Assembly: GCA_036652815.1 (NCBI GenBank)
Contig: JAVVVE010000002.1
Span: forward strand, 62,001 to 126,000
Length of the DNA stretch: 64,000 bases
Source: SZUA-378 sp036652815
Lineage (GTDB): Bacteria > Bacillota > Clostridia > Lachnospirales > Lachnospiraceae
Direction: 5' to 3'
In this document: in pieces, positions 17,424 to 27,138 of the stretch
Position numbering within the stretch: the first letter of the stretch is position 1
Layout of the letters: every line of letters begins with the position of its first letter
Program-made: the position numbers and the translations under genes
The notes under the pieces: generated by a model
What the model was told of the DNA's origin: nothing
The model's input: the letters and a program-made list of their open reading frames with translations, nothing else
Databases searched by the model: none

Positions 17424-17876
17424 TTAGAGCTGTTGTTCGGAAATAACAGCATTTAGGTCTAACAATGAAATCAGTGAATCATCTACTTTTCCCACTGCAT
17501 ATACGAAAGTCTTCTTCTCTTCTTTATCATAAGAAATCTTCTCAACTTGTGCTTCATCCAGTGTCACTACTTCTTTTACTTCATCTACGATTACACCGAT
17601 TCCTTCTCGCTGATCCAATTTTAGAATGATGATTCTGGTGCCTTTACCATACACATCTTCTGAGATCCCCATTTTTACACGAAGGCTCATAACAGGAATG
17701 ACTTCACCTCGCAGATTAATAACTCCTTTAAGATATTCCGGTACTTTGGGAACTCTTGTAATATTCTGCATTCTGACAATGTTATCAATGTATTTGATAT
17801 CAACGCCGAACTGTTCCTCTCCTATTTGAATCACAATAAACTGCATTGTATCAGTTATATTCTTCAACTCGTCCAT
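17424..17876 (-). CDS. cheW: Chemotaxis coupling protein CheW
   Basis: Links receptors to CheA at the membrane array. The 150-residue protein is a single CheW domain. Its signatures are FGVDIKYIDNIVRMQNITRVP, YLKGVINLRGEVIPVMSLR and GVIVDEVKEVVTLD. The gene follows cheA by 12 bases, with AAGGAGGG before the ATG. Confidence 0.97.
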   Translation of the reverse strand: MDELKNITDTMQFIVIQIGEEQFGVDIKYIDNIVRMQNITRVPKVPEYLKGVINLRGEVIPVMSLRVKMGISEDVYGKGTRIIILKLDQREGIGVIVDEVKEVVTLDEAQVEKISYDKEEKKTFVYAVGKVDDSLISLLDLNAVISEQQL

Positions 17877-17888
17877 GACTTACCCTCC

Positions 17889-19967
17889 TTAGAATAATGA
17901 ATTGGCATCTAAGATTAAAGCGACTTCGCCATCACCTAGAATAGTTGCTCCGCTAATCATCTTGCATTTGCTAATATATTTACCCAGTGACTTGATAACA
18001 ATCTCTTGTTGTCCCATGAGTTCATCTACAACAATCCCTGCTAGTTTTTCGCCTTTTTTAACGATAACTGCTACTAGATTCTCATCTTCGCCCTTATTGG
18101 TTTCGATATCCAGCATAGCACTTAAACGAATAATCGGAATGACATTTTCTCGGAGATTGATAACTTCTTTACCTTGTACCTGTTTGATGCCATCCGGTGT
18201 AATGTCTTCTATTGTTTGAATCGATCCCAGTGAAATAGCATACTTTTCATTTCCGACTTTTACCATCAGAGCCTGAATAATCGCTAAGGTTAAAGGCAGA
18301 CGAATAATAAAGGTACTTCCTACCCCTAATTTAGTCTTTACTTCAACTTCACCGCTTAAGGCTTCGATCTTAGACTTCACAACATCAAGACCAACCCCTC
18401 TGCCGGATACATCTGATACTACTTTTGCAGTTGAAAAACTTGGTAAGAATAACAGATCAATGATATCTTTATCTGTCATAATCTCAGCCTGCTCCGCCGT
18501 GATAGTTTCTCTTTCAATCGCTTTGGCTTTCACTGCTTCTACATCGATTCCGTTACCATCATCTCTGACCTCAATAATAACATTATTGCCATCCTGATAA
18601 GCATCTAAGAAAATAGAACCTGTAGCATCTTTTCCTCTTGCTTTACGAACCTCTGCTGATTCAAGACCATGGTCTGCTGAATTACGGAGTAAATGCATCA
18701 AAGGATCGCCTATTTCATCTACTACGGTTCGATCCAGCTCAGTCTCTTCCCCTGACATATATAATTCCATCTTCTTATTCAGGCTCTTTGATAAGTCACG
18801 AATCATACGTGGAAATTTATTCACTACACTCTCAATAGGAACCATTCTAACTTTCATAACTGATTCATGCAGGTTAGTGGTTACACTTTCCAGATATTCA
18901 ATCTGTTCATTAAAACCATTATTGGCATTATCTACCACGGTAGACACGGACACCAATGAGTTTTTAGCAATAATCAACTCACTGACTAAATTCATTAAGA
19001 CATCTAATTTTTCAATGTCTACACGAACCGTTCTATTTACAATCGGCTTGCTGGAGGTCTGTTTTTTCTCCTGCTGTTGCTGTTTTGCTGTGGATTGTGT
19101 ATTGCTTTGTGTCGTTAAGGTAGTCTCTGCCTGTGCCTCTTCTAACATCTCTTCTTCGGATATTTCTGCTATCTCCATATCCGCTCCAACTGCATCTTCG
19201 ACTTCTGATACGTTTTTAATGATATCTAACACCGTATCAAGGGATTCTTCTGTCACATAAATAACTGAGAATTCTTCTTCAAATCTCTCATCTTCTATGT
19301 CCTGAACAGAAGGCTCGGATACGATAATCTCACCTTTTTCTTCTAATGCCTTGAATACCAAAAAGGCTCTTGCTGCCTTTAAAATACAAGCCTCCTGAAT
19401 CGATACGGTGATTCCATAGACTGCATTGCCCTTCGCTTTGGCTGCCTGCATTACCTTCATCTGTGTTTCATCGATTGTAATCGTCTTCCAATGAGCTTTT
19501 TCTTCTTCTACTGCTTTCACTTCTTTGGCTACTGCTTTTTCTGCTTTTTTCTTAGCAGCAGCTTTCTCTGATTTACCGGCTTCTTTTTCCAGCAGAATAT
19601 CATTCAGCATCTTAATCAAAGGAGCATTTTCATTGGTTCCCTCATCTGCTGTTTCCTGAATCGTATTGACATATTCTTCCAAGGCATCCAGACATTTAAA
19701 TAAGAGATCAATCATATCTGCTTTGACCTTGATGGTACCATTACGAACTTCCGAGAATACATTCTCCATATCATGAGTTAAAGCCTGCATCCTCTTGTAT
19801 CCCATCGTTCCGGCCATACCTTTAAGTGAATGAGCAGCTCTGAATATCTCATTGATGGTATCCATATTCTCTGCATCCTGTTCCAGTTCCAGAATCTGTG
19901 TGTTAAGACTCTGTAAATGTTCTTTTGATTCGTCTAAAAAAATCTCTAGATATTGACTTACATCCAT
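17889..19967 (-). CDS. cheA: Chemotaxis histidine kinase CheA
   Basis: Kinase of 692 residues that phosphorylates CheY and CheB under receptor control. Domain order: the HPt domain (His46 in FRAAHSLKGMAGTMG), a P2-like response-regulator-binding segment around residues 160-270, a Gln/Thr-rich linker, then dimerisation domain P3 (RTVRVDIEKLDVLMNLVSEL), ATPase P4 (LRNSADHGLE, VRDDGNGID, SGRGVGLDVV) and CheW-like P5 ending LGDGEVALILDAN. It starts one base past the cheB stop, so translation is coupled; GGGGG in the end of cheB serves as the ribosome site. Confidence 0.97.
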   Translation of the reverse strand: MDVSQYLEIFLDESKEHLQSLNTQILELEQDAENMDTINEIFRAAHSLKGMAGTMGYKRMQALTHDMENVFSEVRNGTIKVKADMIDLLFKCLDALEEYVNTIQETADEGTNENAPLIKMLNDILLEKEAGKSEKAAAKKKAEKAVAKEVKAVEEEKAHWKTITIDETQMKVMQAAKAKGNAVYGITVSIQEACILKAARAFLVFKALEEKGEIIVSEPSVQDIEDERFEEEFSVIYVTEESLDTVLDIIKNVSEVEDAVGADMEIAEISEEEMLEEAQAETTLTTQSNTQSTAKQQQQEKKQTSSKPIVNRTVRVDIEKLDVLMNLVSELIIAKNSLVSVSTVVDNANNGFNEQIEYLESVTTNLHESVMKVRMVPIESVVNKFPRMIRDLSKSLNKKMELYMSGEETELDRTVVDEIGDPLMHLLRNSADHGLESAEVRKARGKDATGSIFLDAYQDGNNVIIEVRDDGNGIDVEAVKAKAIERETITAEQAEIMTDKDIIDLLFLPSFSTAKVVSDVSGRGVGLDVVKSKIEALSGEVEVKTKLGVGSTFIIRLPLTLAIIQALMVKVGNEKYAISLGSIQTIEDITPDGIKQVQGKEVINLRENVIPIIRLSAMLDIETNKGEDENLVAVIVKKGEKLAGIVVDELMGQQEIVIKSLGKYISKCKMISGATILGDGEVALILDANSLF

Positions 19968-19968
19968 A

Positions 19969-21051
19969 TTATTTTACCCCCACATTCAATATTATCTCTT
20001 GTGCGATTTGCCCAATAGCAACGATCTGATTAGATAGTCCTGCATCTACAACGCTTCTTGGCATACCATATACCGCGCATGTATTCTTTTCCTGGGCAAT
20101 AACGTGTGTTTTCTTGGTTGTCTTTAGTTGAGCGATTCCTTTGGTTCCATCAGCTCCCATACCGGTCAGCACCACACATACGATCTCTTCAAAGCTGCAT
20201 TTCATCAATGACTCATACATGTAGTTGGCGCAAGGCTTCACGCCCTCTCTAGTAGGTTCATCAGTGTAATGAATGCTTGTTTTACCGCCTCGTTCTACCA
20301 CATTCATATGCTGTCCACCTCGAGCCAGATAGACATGCCCTGCTTCCAGAACATCGCCTTCTGCCGCTTCCTTCACAGAGACCTGACTTAATTCATTCAG
20401 TCTGTCCGCAAAAGATTGGGTGAATCCCACAGGCATGTGTTGTACGATCAATACCGGTACTCTAAGATTCTCGGGAAGAAGTGGAATCACTTGCTGCAGT
20501 GCTTTTGGTCCGCCAGTAGAACTGGCAATCGCCACTATTTTCTTTCCTTTGAATTCTTGTGCATGTTTGGTGACAAATTCCATGATCTTTGGAGGGGTGA
20601 CCGCATGTCTGACAGGCTTCGTATTGGTTGAAGTCTTCAGTTGTCCTTGTGACACCGCATCTAACAATCTCCAAAATCTTGTTTGGAAATCCTGACTCCG
20701 AAGTTCCACTGTATTGTAAGGCTTGTGAATAAAATCAAGAGCACCCAGTTCCAGCGCATCTATGACTACCTGTGCACCATCTATGGTATCGGTGCTTGCC
20801 ATAAGCACATTCGCTGCTATTTTTCTGGTTTGTAATTCCTTAAGAAGCTGAAGTCCATTCATCTTAGGCATATTAACATCCAGAACAACAGCATCATATG
20901 GCTTTGTGCTGATTAATTGAAGTGCTTCCAATCCATTGACTGCCTTATCTGCAACCTCGAATCGTTCATCTGCACTGATTATATCACAGAGTACTCTTCT
21001 CATGAGTGCAGAGTCATCAACAATGAGTATTTGTTTCTTTTTTTTCTCCAT
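19969..21051 (-). CDS. cheB: Chemotaxis response regulator / protein-glutamate methylesterase CheB
   Basis: Removes receptor methyl groups when phosphorylated by CheA. The 360-residue protein has an N-terminal receiver domain with Asp58 in VVLDVNMPKMNG and acidic pocket VDDS. The C-terminal esterase has Ser in IASSTGGPKALQ, His in IVQHMP and Asp in GMGADGTKG. The frame is open for 61 codons upstream inside the PilZ gene, but homology begins at ATG 21051, 4 bases after the PilZ stop. Confidence 0.96.
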   Translation of the reverse strand: MEKKKKQILIVDDSALMRRVLCDIISADERFEVADKAVNGLEALQLISTKPYDAVVLDVNMPKMNGLQLLKELQTRKIAANVLMASTDTIDGAQVVIDALELGALDFIHKPYNTVELRSQDFQTRFWRLLDAVSQGQLKTSTNTKPVRHAVTPPKIMEFVTKHAQEFKGKKIVAIASSTGGPKALQQVIPLLPENLRVPVLIVQHMPVGFTQSFADRLNELSQVSVKEAAEGDVLEAGHVYLARGGQHMNVVERGGKTSIHYTDEPTREGVKPCANYMYESLMKCSFEEIVCVVLTGMGADGTKGIAQLKTTKKTHVIAQEKNTCAVYGMPRSVVDAGLSNQIVAIGQIAQEIILNVGVK

Positions 21052-21055
21052 TTGG

Positions 21056-21781
21056 TCACCACTTTTCTCGTTGTCTGTTTTTACGTTCCTCTTCAAAAAT
21101 ATATCTGATAATATCTTCCCGTTCCAATTTGGTAATGCTATAGAATTGTACTCTGTATTCCTGTAAATCTTCCATCTCATCCATTTTCTTGATCGCCAGC
21201 ACCTTGCTAATGAGATGGAATTCCATAGGTGCACCTTTTATCTCCATCGTAAAACTACAATATAATAATTGCTGTAATTCATAAGGCTGTTTGCTGACAA
21301 ATCGAATGCCACCTCCGCTAATATCAACAATGATTGCATTTTTCTCAGGCAAATCGGGAATATAGCATCGTTCTTTTTTCTCAAATGCCTTTAATTCCTG
21401 CGGTTCCAGTGTGCGGATACGCATCTCCATAGCACATCCATATCTGTAATACTCTCTTCTTTGGACTTTACAAAGCTTACTCGTAAGTTCCATTTCCAAA
21501 TAGTATAGATTATTCTTCTTATAACGGTTCACAACTCTGCTGTATACCTGATACACCCCTTTGGGGGTATAAAAATAAAGATCGTATTTTTCATCTACTT
21601 CTAATAGAATTAATTTAGTCTGCACCATTGGCATTGTTATTTCAATGCGATCCTCTGACAGGATCTCTGAAACCTGACTAATATATACTTTTTTTATTTC
21701 AAGAATATCTGTCCGATTCCCTTTTGGAAGATCTTGAATATCGATTTTCCCTCCAGGACGAATATATTCAGCTAATCCCAT
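21056..21781 (-). CDS. PilZ-domain flagellar brake protein (YcgR/YpfB type)
   Basis: Probable c-di-GMP receptor that slows the motor. In the 241-residue protein the N-terminal half is the YcgR-N-like beta-barrel. The C-terminal PilZ domain has the binding arginines in QRREYYRYG and the second motif IVDISGGGIRFVS. It lies between flhG and cheB, where Bacillus has no gene, tying c-di-GMP input directly to the flagellar operon. The partial diguanylate cyclase at the right edge of the window is a possible but unproven source of signal. Confidence 0.92.
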   Translation of the reverse strand: MGLAEYIRPGGKIDIQDLPKGNRTDILEIKKVYISQVSEILSEDRIEITMPMVQTKLILLEVDEKYDLYFYTPKGVYQVYSRVVNRYKKNNLYYLEMELTSKLCKVQRREYYRYGCAMEMRIRTLEPQELKAFEKKERCYIPDLPEKNAIIVDISGGGIRFVSKQPYELQQLLYCSFTMEIKGAPMEFHLISKVLAIKKMDEMEDLQEYRVQFYSITKLEREDIIRYIFEEERKNRQREKW

Positions 21782-21801
21782 AATTCATTGTGCTCCTTTG
21801 C

Positions 21802-22692
21802 TTACCCTCTTTGTTTACCTGCTATAATATGCGAGAAGAATGCTGCCATACCTCTCTTGGGTATCGTCTGGCTGCTCTCTTTACTGCATAGGCAGGCTGT
21901 AATCCGCTCAAATGCTTTGGTAGATTTAGCATTGGGGCTCTGTAACGACACCGGCATCTGCTGCATCACTGCTTTTGATAATTGTGTGTCCTGTGGTATA
22001 GAACCTAAATAGGTAATGGGAATCTTTAAATACCTTGAAACCACGGCATTTAATTTATGGAATAAGGTCTGACCTTCTTCTTCTGTTTCTACTCGATTGG
22101 CTATTACCTTAATCTGTGAATTCTCCTGTGCAAATCTTGGATGTCTCGTCAATGCTTTCAATAAAGAATAAGAATCTGTAATGGAAGTAGGTTCCGGTGT
22201 CGTAACCAACAGGATCTCTCCACTGGCCACTAAAAATTCCAACACTGCATCAGAGATGCCTGCCCCTGTGTCTATAATGATTACATCGGCTATCGCGTCC
22301 AATTCCGCAAGATTCTGAATGATATAAACTAAATAATCGCGGCTTAAATTAGAGAGTCCTGCGATCCCTGAGCCACCTGATATAAAACCGATATCGGCAG
22401 GTCCCCAGGTTATAATCTCTTTAATATTTTTCCCTTTGTAGATGAGGTCGCTTAAATTGTGCTGTGGCACAGTGCCAAACATAATCTCTATATTAGCCAG
22501 TCCAAAATCAGCATCTAAAATAATAACCCTCTGTCCCATCTTCTTCATCTGTATGGCAAGATTAATCGCTGTATTGGACTTACCAACTCCACCTTTACCA
22601 CTGGTTACTGTAATAACCCTTGCCAACGGTCTCGCAGGTTGATGATTCATCTTAATTATATTCCGTAATTGTTCTGCCTGGTCCATATTCAA
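21802..22692 (-). CDS. flhG: Flagellar number/placement ATPase FlhG (MinD family)
   Basis: MinD/ParA-type ATPase that works with FlhF to set number and position of flagella. In the 296-residue protein a deviant Walker A, VTSGKGGVGKSNTAIN, is preceded by an N-terminal DQAEQLRNIIKMN segment, the FlhF-activating motif. Switch regions VIILDADFGLANIEIM and IIIDTGAGIS follow. The gene is 9 bases downstream of flhF with GGAGA before its ATG. Confidence 0.96.
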   Translation of the reverse strand: MNMDQAEQLRNIIKMNHQPARPLARVITVTSGKGGVGKSNTAINLAIQMKKMGQRVIILDADFGLANIEIMFGTVPQHNLSDLIYKGKNIKEIITWGPADIGFISGGSGIAGLSNLSRDYLVYIIQNLAELDAIADVIIIDTGAGISDAVLEFLVASGEILLVTTPEPTSITDSYSLLKALTRHPRFAQENSQIKVIANRVETEEEGQTLFHKLNAVVSRYLKIPITYLGSIPQDTQLSKAVMQQMPVSLQSPNAKSTKAFERITACLCSKESSQTIPKRGMAAFFSHIIAGKQRG

Positions 22693-22701
22693 GTCTCCAT
22701 C

Positions 22702-23892
22702 CTATGATTCTCTTTTTCCACCTAATAATTGCTTGACTGTCTTCTGTGGATTGAATATCTCGATATCATCCGGTACATTCTGTCCGCATGTTACATAGGA
22801 CAGAGAAGCTCCCGTATGTAATTTGAGATTCAGAAGATTACCCAGGGTAGTCGTTTCATCAAGCTTTGTAAAAATAAGCTTAAACTTTGTCAATGCCGCA
22901 TACGTATCTGTAATACTTGTCAAATCCCGATATTTAGTTGTTGCACTTACTACTAAGTATACTTCTTGTTCTATCTGTGGGTCAATACAATGAATCAACT
23001 CATTCATGCTGTCTTTTTGTGCTTCGTTCTGATGGGAGTGCCCTGCTGTATCAATGAGGATATAATCATACTGTTTAAACTCACACATAGCAGTCTGTGC
23101 TTCCTCCGTGGAATAAATAATACGAAATGGTACATCCAGTATATTAGCATATGTCCTTAACTGTTCTGCCGCTGCGATACGATAGGTATCTGCTGTCAGA
23201 AGTGCTATCTTTTTTCCATCCTCTACCTTAAATTTAGAAGCAATCTTAGCGATCGTAGTCGTCTTTCCTACTCCTGTAGGTCCCACAAAGAATACCACCT
23301 TAGGTCCATTCTGTGCCGGTGTTATCGCATCAGATTTACCAAATTTTAAAATCATCTTTTGGTAGATATTTGAGAGTACATAATCAATCGGCATATTGGG
23401 TTTATTATTTTTTTCAACATCGTCTATGATCTGATTGGCATATTTCTCATTTACTTCATTGTCTATCATTGTATTATACAATAATCGTAAGAATATTACC
23501 ATCTCACTTTGTTCTTCATTCTGTTCAGGCTCTTCCGGATCTTCAGCAATCTCTGTCGCTTTGCTTGATTCCGGCTTACTTAATTGCTGTTCCAATAAAT
23601 TCTGTAGGTTATCCAATCTTTCTTCTAAAATATTCTCAGACACTTCTGTATGATTACTCTTGTTCGTTTGCAACGGCTGGTAATGCGGAAACGACACCGG
23701 TTCCGATGGCTGCTGCAGTTTTTCCTCTTCCAGTGCCACTGTAACTTCCACCAAACGTGATTTTAAAATACGAAATAATCCTTTTCGCTTGATTTCTTTT
23801 ACATTCATAATAACAACATTAGTACCCAATTCTTTCTTGGCACTCGTAACAGCTTCTTCTTCTGTTTTTCCTTGAAATTTCTTGATTATCAT
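22702..23892 (-). CDS. flhF: Flagellar SRP-type GTPase FlhF
   Basis: SRP-family GTPase that directs where the flagellum is built. In the 396-residue protein the N-terminal B domain (MIIKKFQGKTEEEAVTSAKK) is followed by a Gln/Glu-rich linker and an NG GTPase with P-loop FVGPTGVGKTTTIAK, ALLTADTYRIAAAEQL, LIDTAGHSHQNE and FTKLDET. Its ATG overlaps the flhA stop in TAATG. Confidence 0.96.
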   Translation of the reverse strand: MIIKKFQGKTEEEAVTSAKKELGTNVVIMNVKEIKRKGLFRILKSRLVEVTVALEEEKLQQPSEPVSFPHYQPLQTNKSNHTEVSENILEERLDNLQNLLEQQLSKPESSKATEIAEDPEEPEQNEEQSEMVIFLRLLYNTMIDNEVNEKYANQIIDDVEKNNKPNMPIDYVLSNIYQKMILKFGKSDAITPAQNGPKVVFFVGPTGVGKTTTIAKIASKFKVEDGKKIALLTADTYRIAAAEQLRTYANILDVPFRIIYSTEEAQTAMCEFKQYDYILIDTAGHSHQNEAQKDSMNELIHCIDPQIEQEVYLVVSATTKYRDLTSITDTYAALTKFKLIFTKLDETTTLGNLLNLKLHTGASLSYVTCGQNVPDDIEIFNPQKTVKQLLGGKRES

Positions 23893-25925
23893 TATGCAGT
23901 CACCATCCCAACAGATTGTAATTCAATATTCGACTCTACCTCGTTATATGATATCACAATTAAGTCTTTAAAGTAATCTCCTGTTAACTTTTTAAAGTAC
24001 ATTCTGACAATTGGTGAAGTAATCACGATCGGATTCTTCCCAAGTGTTTCTAATTTCTTGAGTTCTTGTTCCACCGAAGTCATGATTGCTTTTGTTTTCT
24101 CCGGATCAAGGGTCAGATAAGCCCCCTGTTCTGTCTGCTTGACACTATTCATAATCTCCTGTTCAATCTTCGGATCAAGTGTAACCACACTGGTTGTCTC
24201 ATTTGCAGGAAAATATTTACTGGAAATAGCACGTTTTAAGTTTTGTCTGACATACTCTGTTAAAATATCCGTGTCTCTCGTAGATGCTGCATAATCCGCC
24301 AATGTCTCGAAAATAGTCAACAAATCTCTGATAGAGATACCTTCTTTGAGTAAATTCTGCAATACCTTCTGAATCTCTCCGACTCCCAATAGCTTAGGTA
24401 CCAGTTCCTCAACAAGAGATGGATTGCTCTCTTTTAAGTTATTGACCAGATTCTGCACATCTTGTCTGGATAAGAGTTCCGCTATGTACTGTCTGATAAT
24501 CTCGGTCAGATGGGTTGCAATAATCGATGGTGGATCTACTACCGTATAACCGACACTTTCTGCTCTTTCTCTTTGTCCTTCTGTGATCCAGGTAGCAGGC
24601 AGGTGGAACGATGGCTCAAAAGTAGGGATTCCTGTAATCTCTTCTTCTACAAATCCCGGGTTCATCGCCATATAGTGATCAAATAAGATTTCTCCTTCAC
24701 TCACCTGTATGCCTTTGATCTTAATAATATATTGATTGGGATTTAATTGTATGTTATCACGCAAACGAATAATCGGCACCACAGTACCCAGTTCCAATGC
24801 GACCTGTCTTCTGATCATTACAACACGGTCTAGCAGATCTCCCCCTTGATTGACATCTGCAAGCGGTATAATACCATATCCAAATTCTAATTCGATCGGA
24901 TCAACCTGTAAGAGCGAGGTAACATTCTCCGGCTGCCTGATCTCATCCGCAGCGATATCTTCTGCATCTGTTTCCCTCTCTATCTTCTCTGTTTCTAAGG
25001 TAGCCGATGTCACTCTTCCGGTAACAATAAAGCATAATCCTACCGTTAGGAAGATGATATTAGACAGCGGTGTTACAATGCCCAGTACAATCAGAGTCGC
25101 ACCTACAAAATAAAGTACCTTTGGCACTCCAAACAACTGTTTGACCAATACAGAACCAAAATCTGCATCCTTGGAACCCTTGGTAACCAAAATACCGGTT
25201 GACAACGAAATCAATAACGAAGGAATCTGGCTGACCAATCCATCACCGATGGTTAAGATCGTATATTTATTGAGGGCATCCCCAAACTCCATGCCACCAC
25301 GAAACATGCCCATGCAGATACCACCGATGATATTGACTGCGGTAATCATAAGTCCTGCTGTTGCATCTCCCTTGACATACTTTACAGCACCATCCATAGA
25401 ACCAAAGAAGGTAGCTTCATGCTGTATCTTCTCTCTACGAATCTTGGCTTCTGCATCACTGATAGCTCCTGTATTTAGATCTGCATCAATCGCCATCTGC
25501 TTACCGGGCATCGCATCTAATGTAAATCTTGCAGTTACTTCTGCGACTCTCTCAGAACCTTTATTGATAACCATAAACTGAATAATAATCAAAATTACAA
25601 ATACAATAATACCGATAACCATGTCTCCGCCACCAACATATTCCCCAAAGACGGTAACAACGTTACCGGGGTCTCCTGTTGTCAGAATCAATCTGGTAGA
25701 AGATACATTCAGTGCGATACGAAAAATCGTGGTAAACAACAGAATCGTTGGAAAATATGACATATCCAAGACTTCCCGTGAGAAAAGGCACCCAAATAAA
25801 ACAGCAAAAGCAATCGACATATTAATTGCCAACAACACATCCAATAGCAAAGAAGGGATTGGCACGATGAGCATAACAAACGCCGAAAGAACATATAATG
25901 CGACGCCTAAATCCGCTTTTTTCAT
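23892..25925 (-). CDS. flhA: Flagellar export gate protein FlhA
   Basis: Largest subunit of the flagellar type III export gate. In the 677-residue protein about eight membrane helices fill residues 10-310, with the conserved loop VVTVFGEYVGGGDMVIG and the FHIPEP signature FTLDAMPGKQMAIDADLNTG. The large cytoplasmic C-terminal domain that forms the nonameric ring for chaperone docking follows. AGGAGAAGCAG precedes the ATG. A 32-base tandem duplication separates it from flhB. Confidence 0.97.
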   Translation of the reverse strand: MKKADLGVALYVLSAFVMLIVPIPSLLLDVLLAINMSIAFAVLFGCLFSREVLDMSYFPTILLFTTIFRIALNVSSTRLILTTGDPGNVVTVFGEYVGGGDMVIGIIVFVILIIIQFMVINKGSERVAEVTARFTLDAMPGKQMAIDADLNTGAISDAEAKIRREKIQHEATFFGSMDGAVKYVKGDATAGLMITAVNIIGGICMGMFRGGMEFGDALNKYTILTIGDGLVSQIPSLLISLSTGILVTKGSKDADFGSVLVKQLFGVPKVLYFVGATLIVLGIVTPLSNIIFLTVGLCFIVTGRVTSATLETEKIERETDAEDIAADEIRQPENVTSLLQVDPIELEFGYGIIPLADVNQGGDLLDRVVMIRRQVALELGTVVPIIRLRDNIQLNPNQYIIKIKGIQVSEGEILFDHYMAMNPGFVEEEITGIPTFEPSFHLPATWITEGQRERAESVGYTVVDPPSIIATHLTEIIRQYIAELLSRQDVQNLVNNLKESNPSLVEELVPKLLGVGEIQKVLQNLLKEGISIRDLLTIFETLADYAASTRDTDILTEYVRQNLKRAISSKYFPANETTSVVTLDPKIEQEIMNSVKQTEQGAYLTLDPEKTKAIMTSVEQELKKLETLGKNPIVITSPIVRMYFKKLTGDYFKDLIVISYNEVESNIELQSVGMVTA

Positions 25926-25943
25926 CTGCTTCTCCTCTCCATT

Positions 25944-26007
25944 TATCTTGATGTATGATTCCTATCAGCTAGTTTTATCTTGATGTATGATTCTTATCAG
26001 CTAGTTA
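25944..26007. repeat. 32-base tandem duplication between flhB and flhA
   Basis: Two adjacent copies (25944-25975 and 25976-26007) matching at 30 of 32 positions. The second copy includes the flhB stop codon. It looks like a recent slippage or duplication event in the intercistronic gap. Confidence 0.9.
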
Positions 26008-27138
26008 TATCTTGCCCTGCATCTTGTATACCATAGCCAGTACTTCTGCCACCGCCTGATACAGTTCGGGTGGTACCAGTCCACCGATTTCCACATTGGC
26101 ATACAGCATCCTCGCCAATGGTTTATTCTCTACGATCTCTATATGGTGTTCCCTTGCGATCTCTTTTATCTTCTTGGCCAGATAATCTTCCCCTTTGGCA
26201 ATAACCATGGGTGCTTCATTGACTGTATTATCGTATTTAATAGCTACTGCAAAGTGAGTCGGGTTGGTGATGACAACATCCGCTTCCGGAAGGGACTGCA
26301 TCATACGACGTTGCGATGCTTCCCGCATTCTTTGACGTATCTTACCTTTAATCTGCGGATCTCCTTCTGAATCTTTATATTCATCTTTTACCTCTTGCTT
26401 TGTCATCTTCATATCATCCTTAAACTTCCACTTTTGATATAAGTAGTCAGCACAGGCAAGAATCAGATAAATATAGGAGATCTTAAGACCTAAGTTAATC
26501 GCGATATCTCCGATGAGCGCAATTGCCTGATTCAGGGAAATATCATATAAGATAAATAAGTCTTTGAATCTATCCTTTAGCGTATCGTACACCACATATC
26601 CTATTAGTAGTACAATCATAATTGATTTGAATAACTCTACCAAAGAATTAGGGGATATGATCTTTTTTAGTCCTTTAATCGGATTGAGCTTGCTAAATTT
26701 AGGTTGTAACGGTTTGCTCGTTGGTCTCCATCTGACCTGTATATAATTGGCCAGAAAAGCAACCACAAAACCAATCAGAAAAAAAGGCAGGACAATCAGT
26801 AAAAGCTGCCCCATCGCCCCTCGAATCATCGCGTTCATACCTGCGGTCGGGATCTCTCCCTCCGTAAAAGTAACCAATTCAGGGATTTTATTATAAACTA
26901 TCTGAAACATGCCCATCAAATCACTGCCTATCTTACCTATCCACAGCTTCATGACAAGAAACAAGGCAATCAACCCAAGTGCATTTGTAATTTCTTTACT
27001 CTTGGCTACCTGTCCATTTTTTCTGGCATCTGATAATTTTTTGGAGGTTGCCGGCTCAGTTTTTTCTCCGCCCGGACCATCTTTGGCGAAAAACTGTAGA
27101 TTATAAGATAAGATTCTATCAGCATCCTTTGTTTTCAC
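26005..27138 (-). CDS. flhB: Flagellar export switch protein FlhB
   Basis: Export-apparatus protein of 377 residues that switches substrate from hook to filament. It has a basic N-terminal segment (GGEKTEPATSKKLSDARKNGQ), four membrane helices, and a cytoplasmic domain with the autocleavage site VVITNPTHFAVAI. GTG 27138 overlaps the fliR stop by 4 bases with GGAGG 7 bases upstream, so translation is coupled. Confidence 0.97.
   Translation of the reverse strand: MKTKDADRILSYNLQFFAKDGPGGEKTEPATSKKLSDARKNGQVAKSKEITNALGLIALFLVMKLWIGKIGSDLMGMFQIVYNKIPELVTFTEGEIPTAGMNAMIRGAMGQLLLIVLPFFLIGFVVAFLANYIQVRWRPTSKPLQPKFSKLNPIKGLKKIISPNSLVELFKSIMIVLLIGYVVYDTLKDRFKDLFILYDISLNQAIALIGDIAINLGLKISYIYLILACADYLYQKWKFKDDMKMTKQEVKDEYKDSEGDPQIKGKIRQRMREASQRRMMQSLPEADVVITNPTHFAVAIKYDNTVNEAPMVIAKGEDYLAKKIKEIAREHHIEIVENKPLARMLYANVEIGGLVPPELYQAVAEVLAMVYKMQGKI

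Noticed and set aside
19969..21234. 421-residue CheB starting at 21234
   Set aside because: The first 61 codons lie inside the PilZ gene and show no family resemblance; the receiver domain begins at 21051.
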